A stretch of 64,000 bases of DNA from Pokkaliibacter sp. MBI-7 (GCF_029846635.1 NZ_JARVTG010000001.1:310001-374000), one strand, 5' to 3'. Numbered from the stretch's first letter, positions 46,149 through 55,104 are shown. Notes: generated by a model from the sequence alone, not told the origin. Numbers and translations are program-made.

Positions 46149-47240
46149 ATGAAACTACTTGACTGCAAACTGATCTGGGATCATGCCGAACACAATGCCT
46201 TTACCGATTTACAACTCTTCAATGGCACCCTTTTCCTGGCCTTCCGAGAAGGCAGTGCACACGTCTCTCCTGATGGAGCCATACGCATTCTTAGGGACGT
46301 AAAGGGAGAATGGCAAAGCTGCGCACTCATCTCACTTCCTGATGCCGACCTGCGTGATGCCAAACTAAGCATTGGGCCTGACAACTCCTTGATACTGCTT
46401 AGCGCCGCGGCTTATCAGGAAGGCCCGATTAAACACCAGTGCCACTACTGGACCAGCCATGACGGTGAACACTGGAGTTCAGGCACCCCTGTTGCCGAGC
46501 CCAATCACTGGCTATGGCGAATTACCTGGCATCAGAGCACCGCTTATGGTCTGGCTTATGGTACGGGAGGAACAAAGGGTCTTTTCTGGTATGAATGGAC
46601 CCTGGATGGCCAGTGGCACTATCACCGGCTGGAGGAGTTTGATAACCAGTATGCCAATGAGCATGGCTTGTGCTTTGATGAGTCAGGAAAAGCATATTGC
46701 CTGCTACGCCGAGACAACAAAGATAACAAGATTACTGAAGGCCTCTGGGGTACGGCAACACCGCCTTATCGCGACTGGCAGTGGCAGCCGATGGGATTCC
46801 GTATTGGCGGGCCAGTATTAATCTGGAACCCGAATCGGTCTGGGTTCTACGCGGCGTATCGTCGATATGAACAAGTAGACCAGTGGGTACCGCAGTGGAC
46901 TGAAGTGGCAGAACTGGGGATGGATGGTGGGGTCGTAGACAGCCTGACACTGCCCTCTGGAGGGGACTGCAGTTATCCCGGGTTATCGACTGATGAAACA
47001 CACTTGAACTGCTCTTATTACTCCAGCCATGAAAAAGACACTTCTATTTACTGTTCAAAAATAAAAATTATTAATCAAAAAAAATTAAAACCCAAGAAAA
47101 TATTTAAAAAAAGAATATGGTTGATCGTGCCAAATCCAAACATGAAACTTTATTTCTATGCAAGCAGATCTCGCCTCACTTTAAGGAATCTATTACCGAT
47201 ATATTTCTATGGAGCACCACCCAATACAGAGTCAAAATGA
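46149..47240 (+). CDS. Sialidase-fold beta-propeller protein with an AT-rich C-terminal extension
   Basis: The 363-residue protein has no signal peptide. It resembles exo-alpha-sialidase-like six-bladed propellers, with an Asp-box SHDGEHW at 103-109, FREGSAH at 32-38 holding an arginine like that of the sialidase triad, and further blades to about residue 302 (SSHEKDTSIYCSKI). Enzyme activity is not proven. The last about 55 residues are Lys- and Ile-rich and encoded by much more AT-rich DNA than the rest, as if fused at a recombination joint. GGAGAG precedes the ATG. A sigma-28-like promoter lies upstream. Confidence 0.75.
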   Translation: MKLLDCKLIWDHAEHNAFTDLQLFNGTLFLAFREGSAHVSPDGAIRILRDVKGEWQSCALISLPDADLRDAKLSIGPDNSLILLSAAAYQEGPIKHQCHYWTSHDGEHWSSGTPVAEPNHWLWRITWHQSTAYGLAYGTGGTKGLFWYEWTLDGQWHYHRLEEFDNQYANEHGLCFDESGKAYCLLRRDNKDNKITEGLWGTATPPYRDWQWQPMGFRIGGPVLIWNPNRSGFYAAYRRYEQVDQWVPQWTEVAELGMDGGVVDSLTLPSGGDCSYPGLSTDETHLNCSYYSSHEKDTSIYCSKIKIINQKKLKPKKIFKKRIWLIVPNPNMKLYFYASRSRLTLRNLLPIYFYGAPPNTESK

Positions 47241-47260
47241 TGCACCCTTTCATTCAACCG

Positions 47261-48139
47261 TTACAAACCCATATAAGAAAAGTCAACATCAGGATACATT
47301 TCAGTCATTCTTTTTAATTTACAAATAGATTGCTGAGAAATATCTCCCCCTCTACCGACTACACCCTTATTAAAACGTGTAAAACCGGTGTAATCAAACT
47401 CTCTTTCAATGAGATATTCTCCCTCACAAAAATCAGCAATTTTTGAGAATACAGTCTGTCTATCATCGACCAGGCTTTCGTATCGCACAAGCTCAACATC
47501 CAGTGTTGACTTATTATCAATAAAGAAAAACCAGGATGCCCAAAATTTAATATACCAAGGCCCTATCTGTTCTACGACAAAGTCAATTTTTTCATTTGCA
47601 GAAAACATCTCCCACAATTTGGGATCTACAGACACAAAAGGGAGCAGACTTTTTTCTTTCTCATAATGATCCACGAGACTAACCAAAACATCTTGAATAT
47701 TTCTTATCTGAAGAATGACCTTTGCATTTAGCTGTCTGGCAAATGAAACATTCCACTCATTTGGTAAAACATGCATATGCATTAGAAAAATATCATCGTC
47801 TAACAATTTTTGCCTGTAAAACTCAGGCATGGACAGGTCTTGAAATCTTCCACCCGTATGGCAAGGCCAACCCGCTTTCCACCCTCGACCAACAAGATAC
47901 TTTTCCATCACCTTGGTTACCCAGGTAGAACCACTCTTTGGCATGGCAACATGCCAAACACAACGCTTTGACGTATCTCGAAGAGAGAGCATTGTTGTGT
48001 CGTATGCCAGAAAACTGGCCAGACGCTTTAATTCACTCAGAGAAATATCGGGCAGGGTGTTAAAATCCTGCCCCTGCATGCCTTGTTTTTTTCTTCTGAC
48101 CGACTCAAAAAAATCAACTATTTCACGCTCGGAATTCAT
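47261..48139 (-). CDS. PAPS-dependent sulfotransferase domain protein
   Basis: The protein (about 292 residues) has the 5'-phosphosulfate-binding loop MPKSGSTWVTKVM and the Sulfotransfer_1 layout with ILQIRNIQDVLVSLVDHYEK as the 3'-phosphate-binding part and VELVRYESLVDD further on. It should move sulfate from PAPS to a hydroxyl or amine, probably a sugar. The ATG at 48139 follows AGGGTGG; eight more codons upstream are open. Its DNA is visibly AT-richer than neighbours, suggesting recent arrival. It is the last gene of the sugar operon, convergent with the beta-propeller gene. Confidence 0.88.
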   Translation of the reverse strand: MNSEREIVDFFESVRRKKQGMQGQDFNTLPDISLSELKRLASFLAYDTTMLSLRDTSKRCVWHVAMPKSGSTWVTKVMEKYLVGRGWKAGWPCHTGGRFQDLSMPEFYRQKLLDDDIFLMHMHVLPNEWNVSFARQLNAKVILQIRNIQDVLVSLVDHYEKEKSLLPFVSVDPKLWEMFSANEKIDFVVEQIGPWYIKFWASWFFFIDNKSTLDVELVRYESLVDDRQTVFSKIADFCEGEYLIEREFDYTGFTRFNKGVVGRGGDISQQSICKLKRMTEMYPDVDFSYMGL

Positions 48140-48205
48140 CAGCCCACCCTGGAAAACTATCATTACTCATCGTAATAACTACAACAGCAGCAAATAAATT
48201 CTGAA

Positions 48206-48985
48206 TTATTTCGACCTGCACAAGAACCCATCTACTGCCACTGTAATTTGCAATTTATGCTGAATATGCTTATCAACAAAGAATTCTTTGTTATTCTTCA
48301 GAAACTCCATAACCGCTGTTTTTGGGCTGTTTCCGGGACCCCAGGGGCGATCCGGAAACATATCAGCAGGCATATCTTCGATAAGTGTGTCATAGACGAC
48401 ACAATAACTTCCGGGAGTGACTAAGCTTGCGTAGGCCTTTAGTTCAGCGAGTACATGATCATGCGTATGATTACTATCCAGGCAGACTAAAACCGACTTA
48501 TATCCCTCTGCCAACGTATGTACTTGAGCAACAATGTCATCAGAAATGCTCGACCCTTCCAGCATAGTAATTCTGGATGCCATAGGGTGTGCTTCAATCG
48601 CTTCTCTGTTATGGCTGCGGATGTCGATATCAATACCGATAACTTTTCGGGAAGAGTTTTTAGGATCAAGAGTTTTTCCGGACTCAATGGCCTCGCACAT
48701 ATCTAACATTGCCAGCATCGAGGCACTAAAGATCAACGAACCACCGTGGGCAATACCTGTTTCAATAATCAAATCCGGCTTTACCTTCCAGATGATCTCC
48801 TGAAGCCCCCAGGCATCATTAGGAAACTGAATAGCTGGGCGACCTAACCATGAAAAGTTATAAGCCCATTTATGCCGCGCCACTTCACGAATCCACACTC
48901 TGGAAAGAGCCTGCATATCCTGATCGTCACCAAGCCCTTTGATATTAGACTTTACTTCTTCTTGAAAAAGCTCATGTGGATTCAC
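48206..48985 (-). CDS. CmcI-family (cephalosporin hydroxylase family) SAM-dependent enzyme
   Basis: The 259-residue protein belongs to the CmcI/RhlY-like group: a conserved N-terminal KWAYNFSWLGRPAIQFPND, a SAM-site IIETGIAHGGSLIF, and VLVCLDSNHTHDHVLAEL. Despite the family name, members in glycan clusters probably act as sugar O-methyltransferases or related. The ATG overlaps the stop of WbqC (ATGA). Confidence 0.85.
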   Translation of the reverse strand: MNPHELFQEEVKSNIKGLGDDQDMQALSRVWIREVARHKWAYNFSWLGRPAIQFPNDAWGLQEIIWKVKPDLIIETGIAHGGSLIFSASMLAMLDMCEAIESGKTLDPKNSSRKVIGIDIDIRSHNREAIEAHPMASRITMLEGSSISDDIVAQVHTLAEGYKSVLVCLDSNHTHDHVLAELKAYASLVTPGSYCVVYDTLIEDMPADMFPDRPWGPGNSPKTAVMEFLKNNKEFFVDKHIQHKLQITVAVDGFLCRSK

Positions 48986-49695
48986 TGTAGAAACTCTCGC
49001 CAGTCAATGGATTCAGAATGGATATAGTCGACGCCTTTTTTACCGCAGTTCGCCACCAGATCAAGCCCCGTGACATAAGGCGTGAAAGCCCCATGCGACT
49101 GTGGATAGGGCGTACGCTGGTAGTTCATATACTCAACATTCACGTTTGCGGCTGCAAAACGCTCATGCTCAAGATAAGCGCGTGCGCCATGACCAGTAAT
49201 ATAGGTATCTCCAGACAAATGCCTGACAACGTCAAACACACGATCGGTACTACTTCCGGAGATATTCAGGGATGTAACATCCAGAAACTGGCACTGCTGA
49301 TCCAGTGAAAAGTACTTCACTAACGCCAGCAGCGAGGCCCGGGAGAGTGCGGCCAGGCTGGTGTAACGCTCAGCATAGACAGACTCCACAAGAGACAGTG
49401 CATCATCTTTAAAAGGCGAGGAAGCAAAACTCTCATGTAACAACCGCAAATGCAGCGAACGCCAGTCTTTATCATCGGAGATGCTAACATCCTGAATGGC
49501 CTGTCCTAAGTGCACACCTTTCAGCGGCACTGTCATCCAACGAGTGCCTTGAGGCGTTTTCACCTGCACTCGATTGACCAGACTGCCTTTGGAGAACTGC
49601 ACATCATCGTAATGTACATAGATGTCGGCAAGGCGAACCTGCTCCAGCATGCCTACCCAGGGAAACAGCATCGACTGAGAGATGACGATGTTCAT
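48982..49695 (-). CDS. WbqC-like family protein
   Basis: The 237-residue protein matches the WbqC family throughout, with the opening SQSMLFPWVGMLEQVRLADI, YVHYDDVQFSKGSLVNRVQVK and the middle YITGHGARAYLEHERF. WbqC proteins occur in O-antigen and flagellin glycosylation clusters; their reaction is not settled, and roles in acyl transfer to amino sugars have been proposed. It overlaps both the GNAT gene and the CmcI-type gene by ATGA, so the three are translated together. Confidence 0.88.
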   Translation of the reverse strand: MNIVISQSMLFPWVGMLEQVRLADIYVHYDDVQFSKGSLVNRVQVKTPQGTRWMTVPLKGVHLGQAIQDVSISDDKDWRSLHLRLLHESFASSPFKDDALSLVESVYAERYTSLAALSRASLLALVKYFSLDQQCQFLDVTSLNISGSSTDRVFDVVRHLSGDTYITGHGARAYLEHERFAAANVNVEYMNYQRTPYPQSHGAFTPYVTGLDLVANCGKKGVDYIHSESIDWREFLQ

Positions 49696-50228
49696 GGTGT
49701 CTCAGGCTCCGCCAGGAACATCTCCATTAGCAGTACATCCTGCCATCGTCCGTCTATAAAAATATGTTGCCGCAATCTGCCACATTCAGAAAAACCGGCC
49801 TTTTCATAGCACCTGATCGCCGCGAGATTATCGGCACTAACTTTGAGCCAGAGTTTTCTCATCCCCCAGGTTGACCAGACATAATCTTTCAGCAATGCCA
49901 GAACATGACCGCCTATGCCTTGCCCTTGCGCACTGGCTATCAGACCAATACCCATCTCAGCATTGCGGCTGACAATATCCATCTGACGACACTGAATAAA
50001 CCCCAAAGGTTCATCTGTACTGGTGCTCGCCACTATCAGAAAAATATCCGTGCTACTGGCGGATCGCTGCTGCAGCCACTCACGCACACTACTGGCGCTA
50101 CTGCCGCGCGCTCGCGCCAGCAATTGTGTTTGCAGGGCAATGTCATTACGCATTTGCTGAAGTACATCAAAGTCACGCTCTGACCACGGCCTCAGACGGA
50201 TGTCAGTACCTTCAATCATGAGAGCCAT
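49692..50228 (-). CDS. GNAT-family N-acyltransferase
   Basis: The protein (about 178 residues) is a RimJ/RimL-like acetyltransferase: IRLRPWSERDFDVLQQMRND, an acetyl-CoA loop in AQGQGIGGHVLALL, and AIRCYEKAGFSECGRLRQHIF. The start is the ATG at 50228 or 50219, both within the end of the upstream gene. Being in an amino-sugar operon, it probably acylates the amine made by the aminotransferase at 52221-53324. Confidence 0.85.
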   Translation of the reverse strand: MALMIEGTDIRLRPWSERDFDVLQQMRNDIALQTQLLARARGSSASSVREWLQQRSASSTDIFLIVASTSTDEPLGFIQCRQMDIVSRNAEMGIGLIASAQGQGIGGHVLALLKDYVWSTWGMRKLWLKVSADNLAAIRCYEKAGFSECGRLRQHIFIDGRWQDVLLMEMFLAEPETP

Positions 50229-51372
50229 TATCCAGATAAATGATAGAAAGCCCCCGCTCCGTGAGCCATGGCATACTCTCGATGACTTGCCGGGCAATGG
50301 CCGGATTGAGGCCAACAAACAGAGTACTCACGCTCAGAGGAAGTGACTGAGGCGCCAGAATCGGGATATCAAAGAGCTTCTTGCCTTGTTGAAAGGGATT
50401 CGCATCAAGAAAGCAAACCAGATTGATGTCCGACCTGATGGCACTGGCAATATATGCCCCATAAAAACCAGCGCCATAGATGGCGACCTCGCCGTCTCCC
50501 TGCTGAGCCACTGCTTGTGCAATACATCGGTCGATGCTTTGCCAATATTGACCAAGGGCTAGCGCACGTTCGTGAACATCGCCACGCTCTGCCAATACAG
50601 GAGACTGTACCTTCTGCGTTTTCGTCGCGGTGAATACCAGTGCGCCGCGATGTGCCTGTGCGTCGATTTCGATGTCGGTAAAGCCTGAGCCAGAGAGCAA
50701 GAACTGAAGCGAAGGGGCGGTGAAATGATTCACATGATCCACCACCACAAAATCCGCCACATTCCCAAAGGTATCCGGCACGATGCCGTAGAATACGCCG
50801 CCGACGTCGAGCAATTGCCAGATAGTTGTCAGGGTATCTGACAACTCGCCGATATGTTCCAGCGCAAAGAATGATGTAACGACATCAAATCGTGCGTTCC
50901 AGCTTGGGGGCGTGACAAAGGTAGCGCAGGCGTCAGAAGCAACAAAACTGTTCCAGTACGGTTTGTACATGTCACTGACATCAAAGAGATGAAGCTGTAC
51001 ATCTTCACGCACTGCTAATAATTTTCGCGTCGTAGAAGCTTTGGCGCAGCCAAAGTCGAGCACTCGCGCTCCCGACTTAATAGGCAACTTACGCAGTAAT
51101 ACCGCAAGCTGATGATCGGTCCGAAAGCGTGACTGTCCGTCAACGACTTCATAAATTTGATCTTCATCTTCTTCGGTCAGCGATATTTTGTAGTCGTTCT
51201 CGTAATAAGAAGCTTCATCGTCCAGCGCCTGACTCTGCAGGTGACCGCAGTGCCTGCAACTCCATACACTGACCTGACCTGAGCGTAGCTCACACAGGGA
51301 AGTCAGTGACACATGGCTGCCAGAGCAATAGACGGGTTCATCAAAAGACTCATGGCAAACATTACACTTCAT
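50212..51372 (-). CDS. C-methyltransferase-type SAM protein with zinc ribbon
   Basis: The protein (about 386 residues) starts with a zinc-binding cluster (CNVCHESF and CRHCGH), then a class I methyltransferase core (about 95-250; VLDFGCAKASTTRKLL, FFALEHIGEL) and a C-terminal domain with VAIYGAGFYGAYIASAI and VCFLDANPFQQGKKLF, as in sugar C-methyltransferases of the Methyltransf_13/14 type. The frame extends 73 codons further, but the ATG at 51372 with GGAG upstream starts the zinc ribbon. It overlaps the PhyH gene by 11 bases. A second member is at 53321-54547. Confidence 0.85.
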   Translation of the reverse strand: MKCNVCHESFDEPVYCSGSHVSLTSLCELRSGQVSVWSCRHCGHLQSQALDDEASYYENDYKISLTEEDEDQIYEVVDGQSRFRTDHQLAVLLRKLPIKSGARVLDFGCAKASTTRKLLAVREDVQLHLFDVSDMYKPYWNSFVASDACATFVTPPSWNARFDVVTSFFALEHIGELSDTLTTIWQLLDVGGVFYGIVPDTFGNVADFVVVDHVNHFTAPSLQFLLSGSGFTDIEIDAQAHRGALVFTATKTQKVQSPVLAERGDVHERALALGQYWQSIDRCIAQAVAQQGDGEVAIYGAGFYGAYIASAIRSDINLVCFLDANPFQQGKKLFDIPILAPQSLPLSVSTLFVGLNPAIARQVIESMPWLTERGLSIIYLDNGSHD

Positions 51373-52216
51373 CGGGAGACTCCGAACAAAACAGCTCAGG
51401 GTGAATCGTGGTGAAGTCGACCCCGGCGGCATACGAACCTTTCCAGCCATGACTGCGGCCAACAGGATCGGCAAAATTGAAATAACGGAACTGCATGGAC
51501 CAGCGCGCCCGGTTCGATATGTTAAATCCGGAGCAGTGCATAACAGCAAAATCAATAATGACAAGATCACCAGGCGCGGTGAGAGGCGCAACTTGCGGAT
51601 AATGCGTCAGGACATCGGCCTCATCGCGTATACGCAGCGCATACGCCCCTGAACGTCCTGTTCCCTGTGGATCAGTCTGATAAACCGGTAAGATTCCACG
51701 TCGGTGAGACCCCGGGCAAAACGCCACCGGACCAAGCGCTTCAGTGATAGCCACCAGCGGACTCCAGAACACCAGACCATCGACACTTCTCAGCTGGGCC
51801 GGATACTCCTGATGCCACATAGCACGGTATTTGTCCTCGAAAGGTATATCAATCCGAATACCGTAGCCGCCTGCGGCCATCCCCGGAATCGCGTTCTCAC
51901 GCAACTCGTTAAACAGCTCTTCATGGGCAGGGTGTGCGACTAAACGCAAAAATGCGGGTATCTGCTTTACCGCATCATATATCTCACCGCCCCAGGCACG
52001 ATTACGTTGGATCAGCTCAATAAACACCTGATCGAAGGTGTCAGGTGAGAAAGCATCACGTGTATCTTCAACGCCGTGACGAAGCATCACCTGCCCGATG
52101 ATCTGATAAATACCCCACTGGACCTGATGTACCTGTTCAAGAGGGTAAAACTGAGGAACCACCAGCACGCCATCTCGCTGGAACTGTTCCCGTTGCTTGT
52201 CACTGAGATATGCCAT
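51362..52216 (-). CDS. Phytanoyl-CoA dioxygenase (PhyH) family oxygenase
   Basis: The 284-residue double-stranded beta-helix protein of the Fe(II)/2-oxoglutarate family has likely metal residues His135 and Glu137 in MWHQEYP and His227 in AVMHCSGFN, with Arg238 for 2-oxoglutarate. The usual second ligand is Asp, so HxE is unusual. Its job in the operon may be hydroxylation of the sugar or of its N-acyl group. It lies four bases after the aminotransferase gene. Confidence 0.83.
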   Translation of the reverse strand: MAYLSDKQREQFQRDGVLVVPQFYPLEQVHQVQWGIYQIIGQVMLRHGVEDTRDAFSPDTFDQVFIELIQRNRAWGGEIYDAVKQIPAFLRLVAHPAHEELFNELRENAIPGMAAGGYGIRIDIPFEDKYRAMWHQEYPAQLRSVDGLVFWSPLVAITEALGPVAFCPGSHRRGILPVYQTDPQGTGRSGAYALRIRDEADVLTHYPQVAPLTAPGDLVIIDFAVMHCSGFNISNRARWSMQFRYFNFADPVGRSHGWKGSYAAGVDFTTIHPELFCSESPDEV

Positions 52217-52220
52217 AGTG

Positions 52221-53324
52221 CTATGCCATCCCTGCTAATACCTGAACGATACGTTCCTGTTGTTGATGCGTCATATCGTGATAAGACGGCAGATTGATCG
52301 ACCGGCCAGCGATATCCACTGCCACCGGTTCAGGTTGAACACCTGCAAACATGGGCAGAGCGCTTAACGGCGCAAAAAATGGTCGGGCGTCGATGTTGGC
52401 CGACTGAAAAGCCTGCATCAGCGCCTGATCAGTAATACCGCTGCCCTTATCAAATACCGCATTCGGCATCCAGGCACCAATCGTGGCACCCGGTTGCTCA
52501 GGGTTTAACTGAATACACGCTATCCCCATCAGCGCCTGACGATAGTTCGCCATAATCTGTTGTTTGCGCTGGATTAGTTCCTCGATACGCTCAAGCTGAC
52601 CACAACCAATAGCGGCCTGAATGTTCGACATTTTATATTTAAAGCCCACCATCTCCGGCCAGAACTGCCGGGTCTGTCCGCGCGCACGGCCATGATTGCT
52701 GAGCGTCAGTACGGTTTCGTAGAGCTCAGGATCATTAGTGACAAAAATCCCGCCCTCGCCTGTGGTAATGGTTTTAGTGCCATGAAAGGAAAATGCGCCA
52801 AAACGCCCCATCGCTCCTGCACGTTTGCCTTGCCAGACTGAGCCGATAGCTTCTGCCGCATCTTCAATCACGGGAATGCCGTACTTCTCTCCAAGCGCCA
52901 GCAGCTTGCCCATATCACAGAGGTTGCCATAGAGATGCACAGCAATAATCGCACGAGTGTTGGGGGTAATGGCCGCTTCCACCTGCTCAGGATCAAGACA
53001 CCAGGTATCCGGTAAAATATCGACAAATACCGGCGTTGCGCCTAAGTGCACCACCGGTGATACCGTTGCAATCCAGTTGGTATCGGCCAGAATGACTTCA
53101 TCACCCTCGCCAATACCCAACGCCGCCATTCCCATATGCAAAGCGCCAGTACAACTTGAGGTGGCAATTGCATAGCGCACCCCCAGGTGCTGACAAAAAA
53201 GCCGCTCAAATTTATGGATATAGTCGTAGCACTGCGCGCCCCAGCCATTGGCAGCGGCATCGGTGGCATAGCCAACTTCAAGCGCGGTAATAGAAGGCTT
53301 GGTATAGGCAATCCGCTCGTTCAT
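52221..53324 (-). CDS. PLP-dependent sugar aminotransferase, perosamine-synthase-like (DegT/DnrJ/EryC1)
   Basis: The 367-residue protein has the PLP lysine at 184 (FHGTKTITTGEGG) and Asp155 in IEDAAEA that holds the pyridine ring. Length and local sequence, including the INLPSY and RPFFAPLSALPMF end region, recall RfbE/perosamine synthase, which aminates C4 of a 4-keto-6-deoxyhexose. The presence of Lys rules out an RfbH-type 3-dehydrase, where His replaces it. It overlaps the methyltransferase stop by ATGA. Substrate is likely the CDP-4-keto sugar from RfbG, perhaps after epimerisation and methylation. Confidence 0.88.
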   Translation of the reverse strand: MNERIAYTKPSITALEVGYATDAAANGWGAQCYDYIHKFERLFCQHLGVRYAIATSSCTGALHMGMAALGIGEGDEVILADTNWIATVSPVVHLGATPVFVDILPDTWCLDPEQVEAAITPNTRAIIAVHLYGNLCDMGKLLALGEKYGIPVIEDAAEAIGSVWQGKRAGAMGRFGAFSFHGTKTITTGEGGIFVTNDPELYETVLTLSNHGRARGQTRQFWPEMVGFKYKMSNIQAAIGCGQLERIEELIQRKQQIMANYRQALMGIACIQLNPEQPGATIGAWMPNAVFDKGSGITDQALMQAFQSANIDARPFFAPLSALPMFAGVQPEPVAVDIAGRSINLPSYHDMTHQQQERIVQVLAGMA

Positions 53325-54547
53325 ACCACCTCCAGCGTGGGCACTACGGTGACAAAGCGCGTCCCCGCCTCTCGCAGAAAGCTCAGCTGTTGCATCACTT
53401 CCATCTTGATATTCCAGGGCAAAATCAGCACCACCTCTGGCGGCGTACTCGCTAACACTTCAGGTGCGACAATGGGAATATGGCTGCCGGGCAAGTACTT
53501 ACCTTGCTTTGAAGCTGCTGCATCACAGACATAGGGTAAAAGGTCGGGCTTGATGCCAGCATAGTTAAGCAGGGTGTTGCCCTTGGCGGCGGCGCCATAG
53601 GCCACAACGCGTCGTCCGGCACGTTTTTGTTCTAACAAAAAGCCCAGCAAATCATCCTTAATTTTATCGGCTTTCTGCTGAAAGGATGTGTATGTGGTTA
53701 AAGAGAAAAGCCCCGCTTGTTTCTCACGCGCGAGAATATTCTCTACCTGAAGGCTTGCCTCTCGCTCATCATCCGCATGGCACGCCCATACACGCAGACT
53801 GCCACCATGTGTGCTGAGGGAATCAACGTCAAAGACTTTAAGCCCCACACTCGAGAGAATGGTACTGACCGTTTGCAAAGACAAATAAGAAAAGTGTTCG
53901 TGATAAATCGTGTCGAACTGACCAAGAGTAATAAGCTCAAGCAGGTGAGGAAATTCAAGCGTGATAGTCCCCGTGGGCTTCAGCAAAGCTTTCAGACCAC
54001 GACTAAAATCATTGATGTCAGGCACATGGGCAAACACGTTATTACCAATGATCAGATCAGCCTGAGGCCCTTCTTGTGCCAGCGTCTTTGCTAACGCCTC
54101 ACCAAAAAATGCAGACAACACAGGAATACCCTGCAAGCGTGCCGCCTCTGCCGTGCTTTGCGTCGGCTCAATGCCTAAACAAGGAATCGCTTTAGCCACC
54201 ATGTTGCGCAGCAGGTAGCCATCATTGGAGGCAACCTCCACCACAAAGCTATCACGACCAAGCGCCAACTTATGCTCCACCTCATCGCAATAGTGTTTCG
54301 CATGGGCAAGCCAGCCCGTTGAGGTGCTCGAGAAGTAGGCATAATGCTGATCAAACAATGTATCGGCCGCCGCATAATCTTCGGTTTGTACCAGCCAACA
54401 GTGGCCGCACACTTTCACGCGTAACGGGAAATAAGTCTCAGGCAGCTGCAGCTGCTCTTTTGTCAGATAAGCATTTGAAGGCGGAGCAAAACCAAGATCG
54501 ACAAATCGATGGTGCAAAGGATGAGCACAATGGCGGCACTTCATCAA
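53321..54547 (-). CDS. Sugar C-methyltransferase (NovU/TylC3-like)
   Basis: The 408-residue protein has three parts: a zinc-binding N terminus (CRHCAHPLHHRFVDLGFAP and CGHCWLVQ), the SAM domain (about 95-200; FVVEVASNDGYLLRNM, GNNVFAHVPD, YHEHFSYLSL) and the Methyltransf_14 end (VVAYGAAAKGNTLLNYAGI). These are hallmarks of 3-C- or 5-C-methyltransferases that make branched deoxysugars from 4-keto sugars. Coupled by ATGA on both sides to the epimerase and aminotransferase genes. Confidence 0.9.
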   Translation of the reverse strand: MMKCRHCAHPLHHRFVDLGFAPPSNAYLTKEQLQLPETYFPLRVKVCGHCWLVQTEDYAAADTLFDQHYAYFSSTSTGWLAHAKHYCDEVEHKLALGRDSFVVEVASNDGYLLRNMVAKAIPCLGIEPTQSTAEAARLQGIPVLSAFFGEALAKTLAQEGPQADLIIGNNVFAHVPDINDFSRGLKALLKPTGTITLEFPHLLELITLGQFDTIYHEHFSYLSLQTVSTILSSVGLKVFDVDSLSTHGGSLRVWACHADDEREASLQVENILAREKQAGLFSLTTYTSFQQKADKIKDDLLGFLLEQKRAGRRVVAYGAAAKGNTLLNYAGIKPDLLPYVCDAAASKQGKYLPGSHIPIVAPEVLASTPPEVVLILPWNIKMEVMQQLSFLREAGTRFVTVVPTLEVV

Positions 54548-55104
54548 CCTTTCACTCCTGTAAAACCTTGCTCCAGCATGGGGTGTTGCTGATCACGTGC
54601 AGATAGACTATGGGGAGCCAGCGGCCAGCTAATCGCCAGACGCGGATCCAGTGGATGTAAACCAGCCTCAGCCTCAGGCATGTAAGGCGCCGAATGACAA
54701 TAAATAAGTTCAGCATTGGCCTGCAGCACTTGAAAGCCGTGCGCTACACCTTCTGGTAGTAATAACGCACAAACATTCTCAGCAGAAAGTACATGTGCAT
54801 ACCATTGCAGGAAGGTGGGCGAATTCTCGCGCATATCCAATGCGACATCCCACACAGCTCCACGAATGCAGCTGATAAGCTTCATTTCGGCATAAGGGGA
54901 ATACTGAAAGTGCATGCCACGCACAACACCTTGTTTACATGTAAGCGTGTGATTAATCTGCGCGATCGGTTGATGCCAGCCCGCCTCCGCCAGTTCCTGC
55001 TGACAAAAAAGACGCGTTAATGCACCTCTTTCATCACGACGAGGCGTGCGCTGAATCACTTTTACCCCGGCAATTGGCGTATCAGTAATTGTTAGAGATG
55101 GCAT
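54544..55104 (-). CDS. dTDP-4-dehydrorhamnose 3,5-epimerase-like protein (RfbC family)
   Basis: The 186-residue cupin has VVRGMHFQ, with the catalytic-base His, and the DVALDMRENSPTF and LLLPEGVAHGFQVL motifs of the RmlC family. Here the likely substrate is CDP- rather than dTDP-linked. It overlaps rfbG by 13 bases. In branched-sugar pathways such an epimerase works next to a C-methyltransferase. Confidence 0.88.
   Translation of the reverse strand: MPSLTITDTPIAGVKVIQRTPRRDERGALTRLFCQQELAEAGWHQPIAQINHTLTCKQGVVRGMHFQYSPYAEMKLISCIRGAVWDVALDMRENSPTFLQWYAHVLSAENVCALLLPEGVAHGFQVLQANAELIYCHSAPYMPEAEAGLHPLDPRLAISWPLAPHSLSARDQQHPMLEQGFTGVKG

Noticed and set aside
52221..53324. RfbH (CDP-6-deoxy-hexulose 3-dehydrase) call because of rfbF-rfbG nearby
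   Set aside because: The PLP lysine is present (Lys184) and the protein is short like perosamine synthases; RfbH has His there and is longer.
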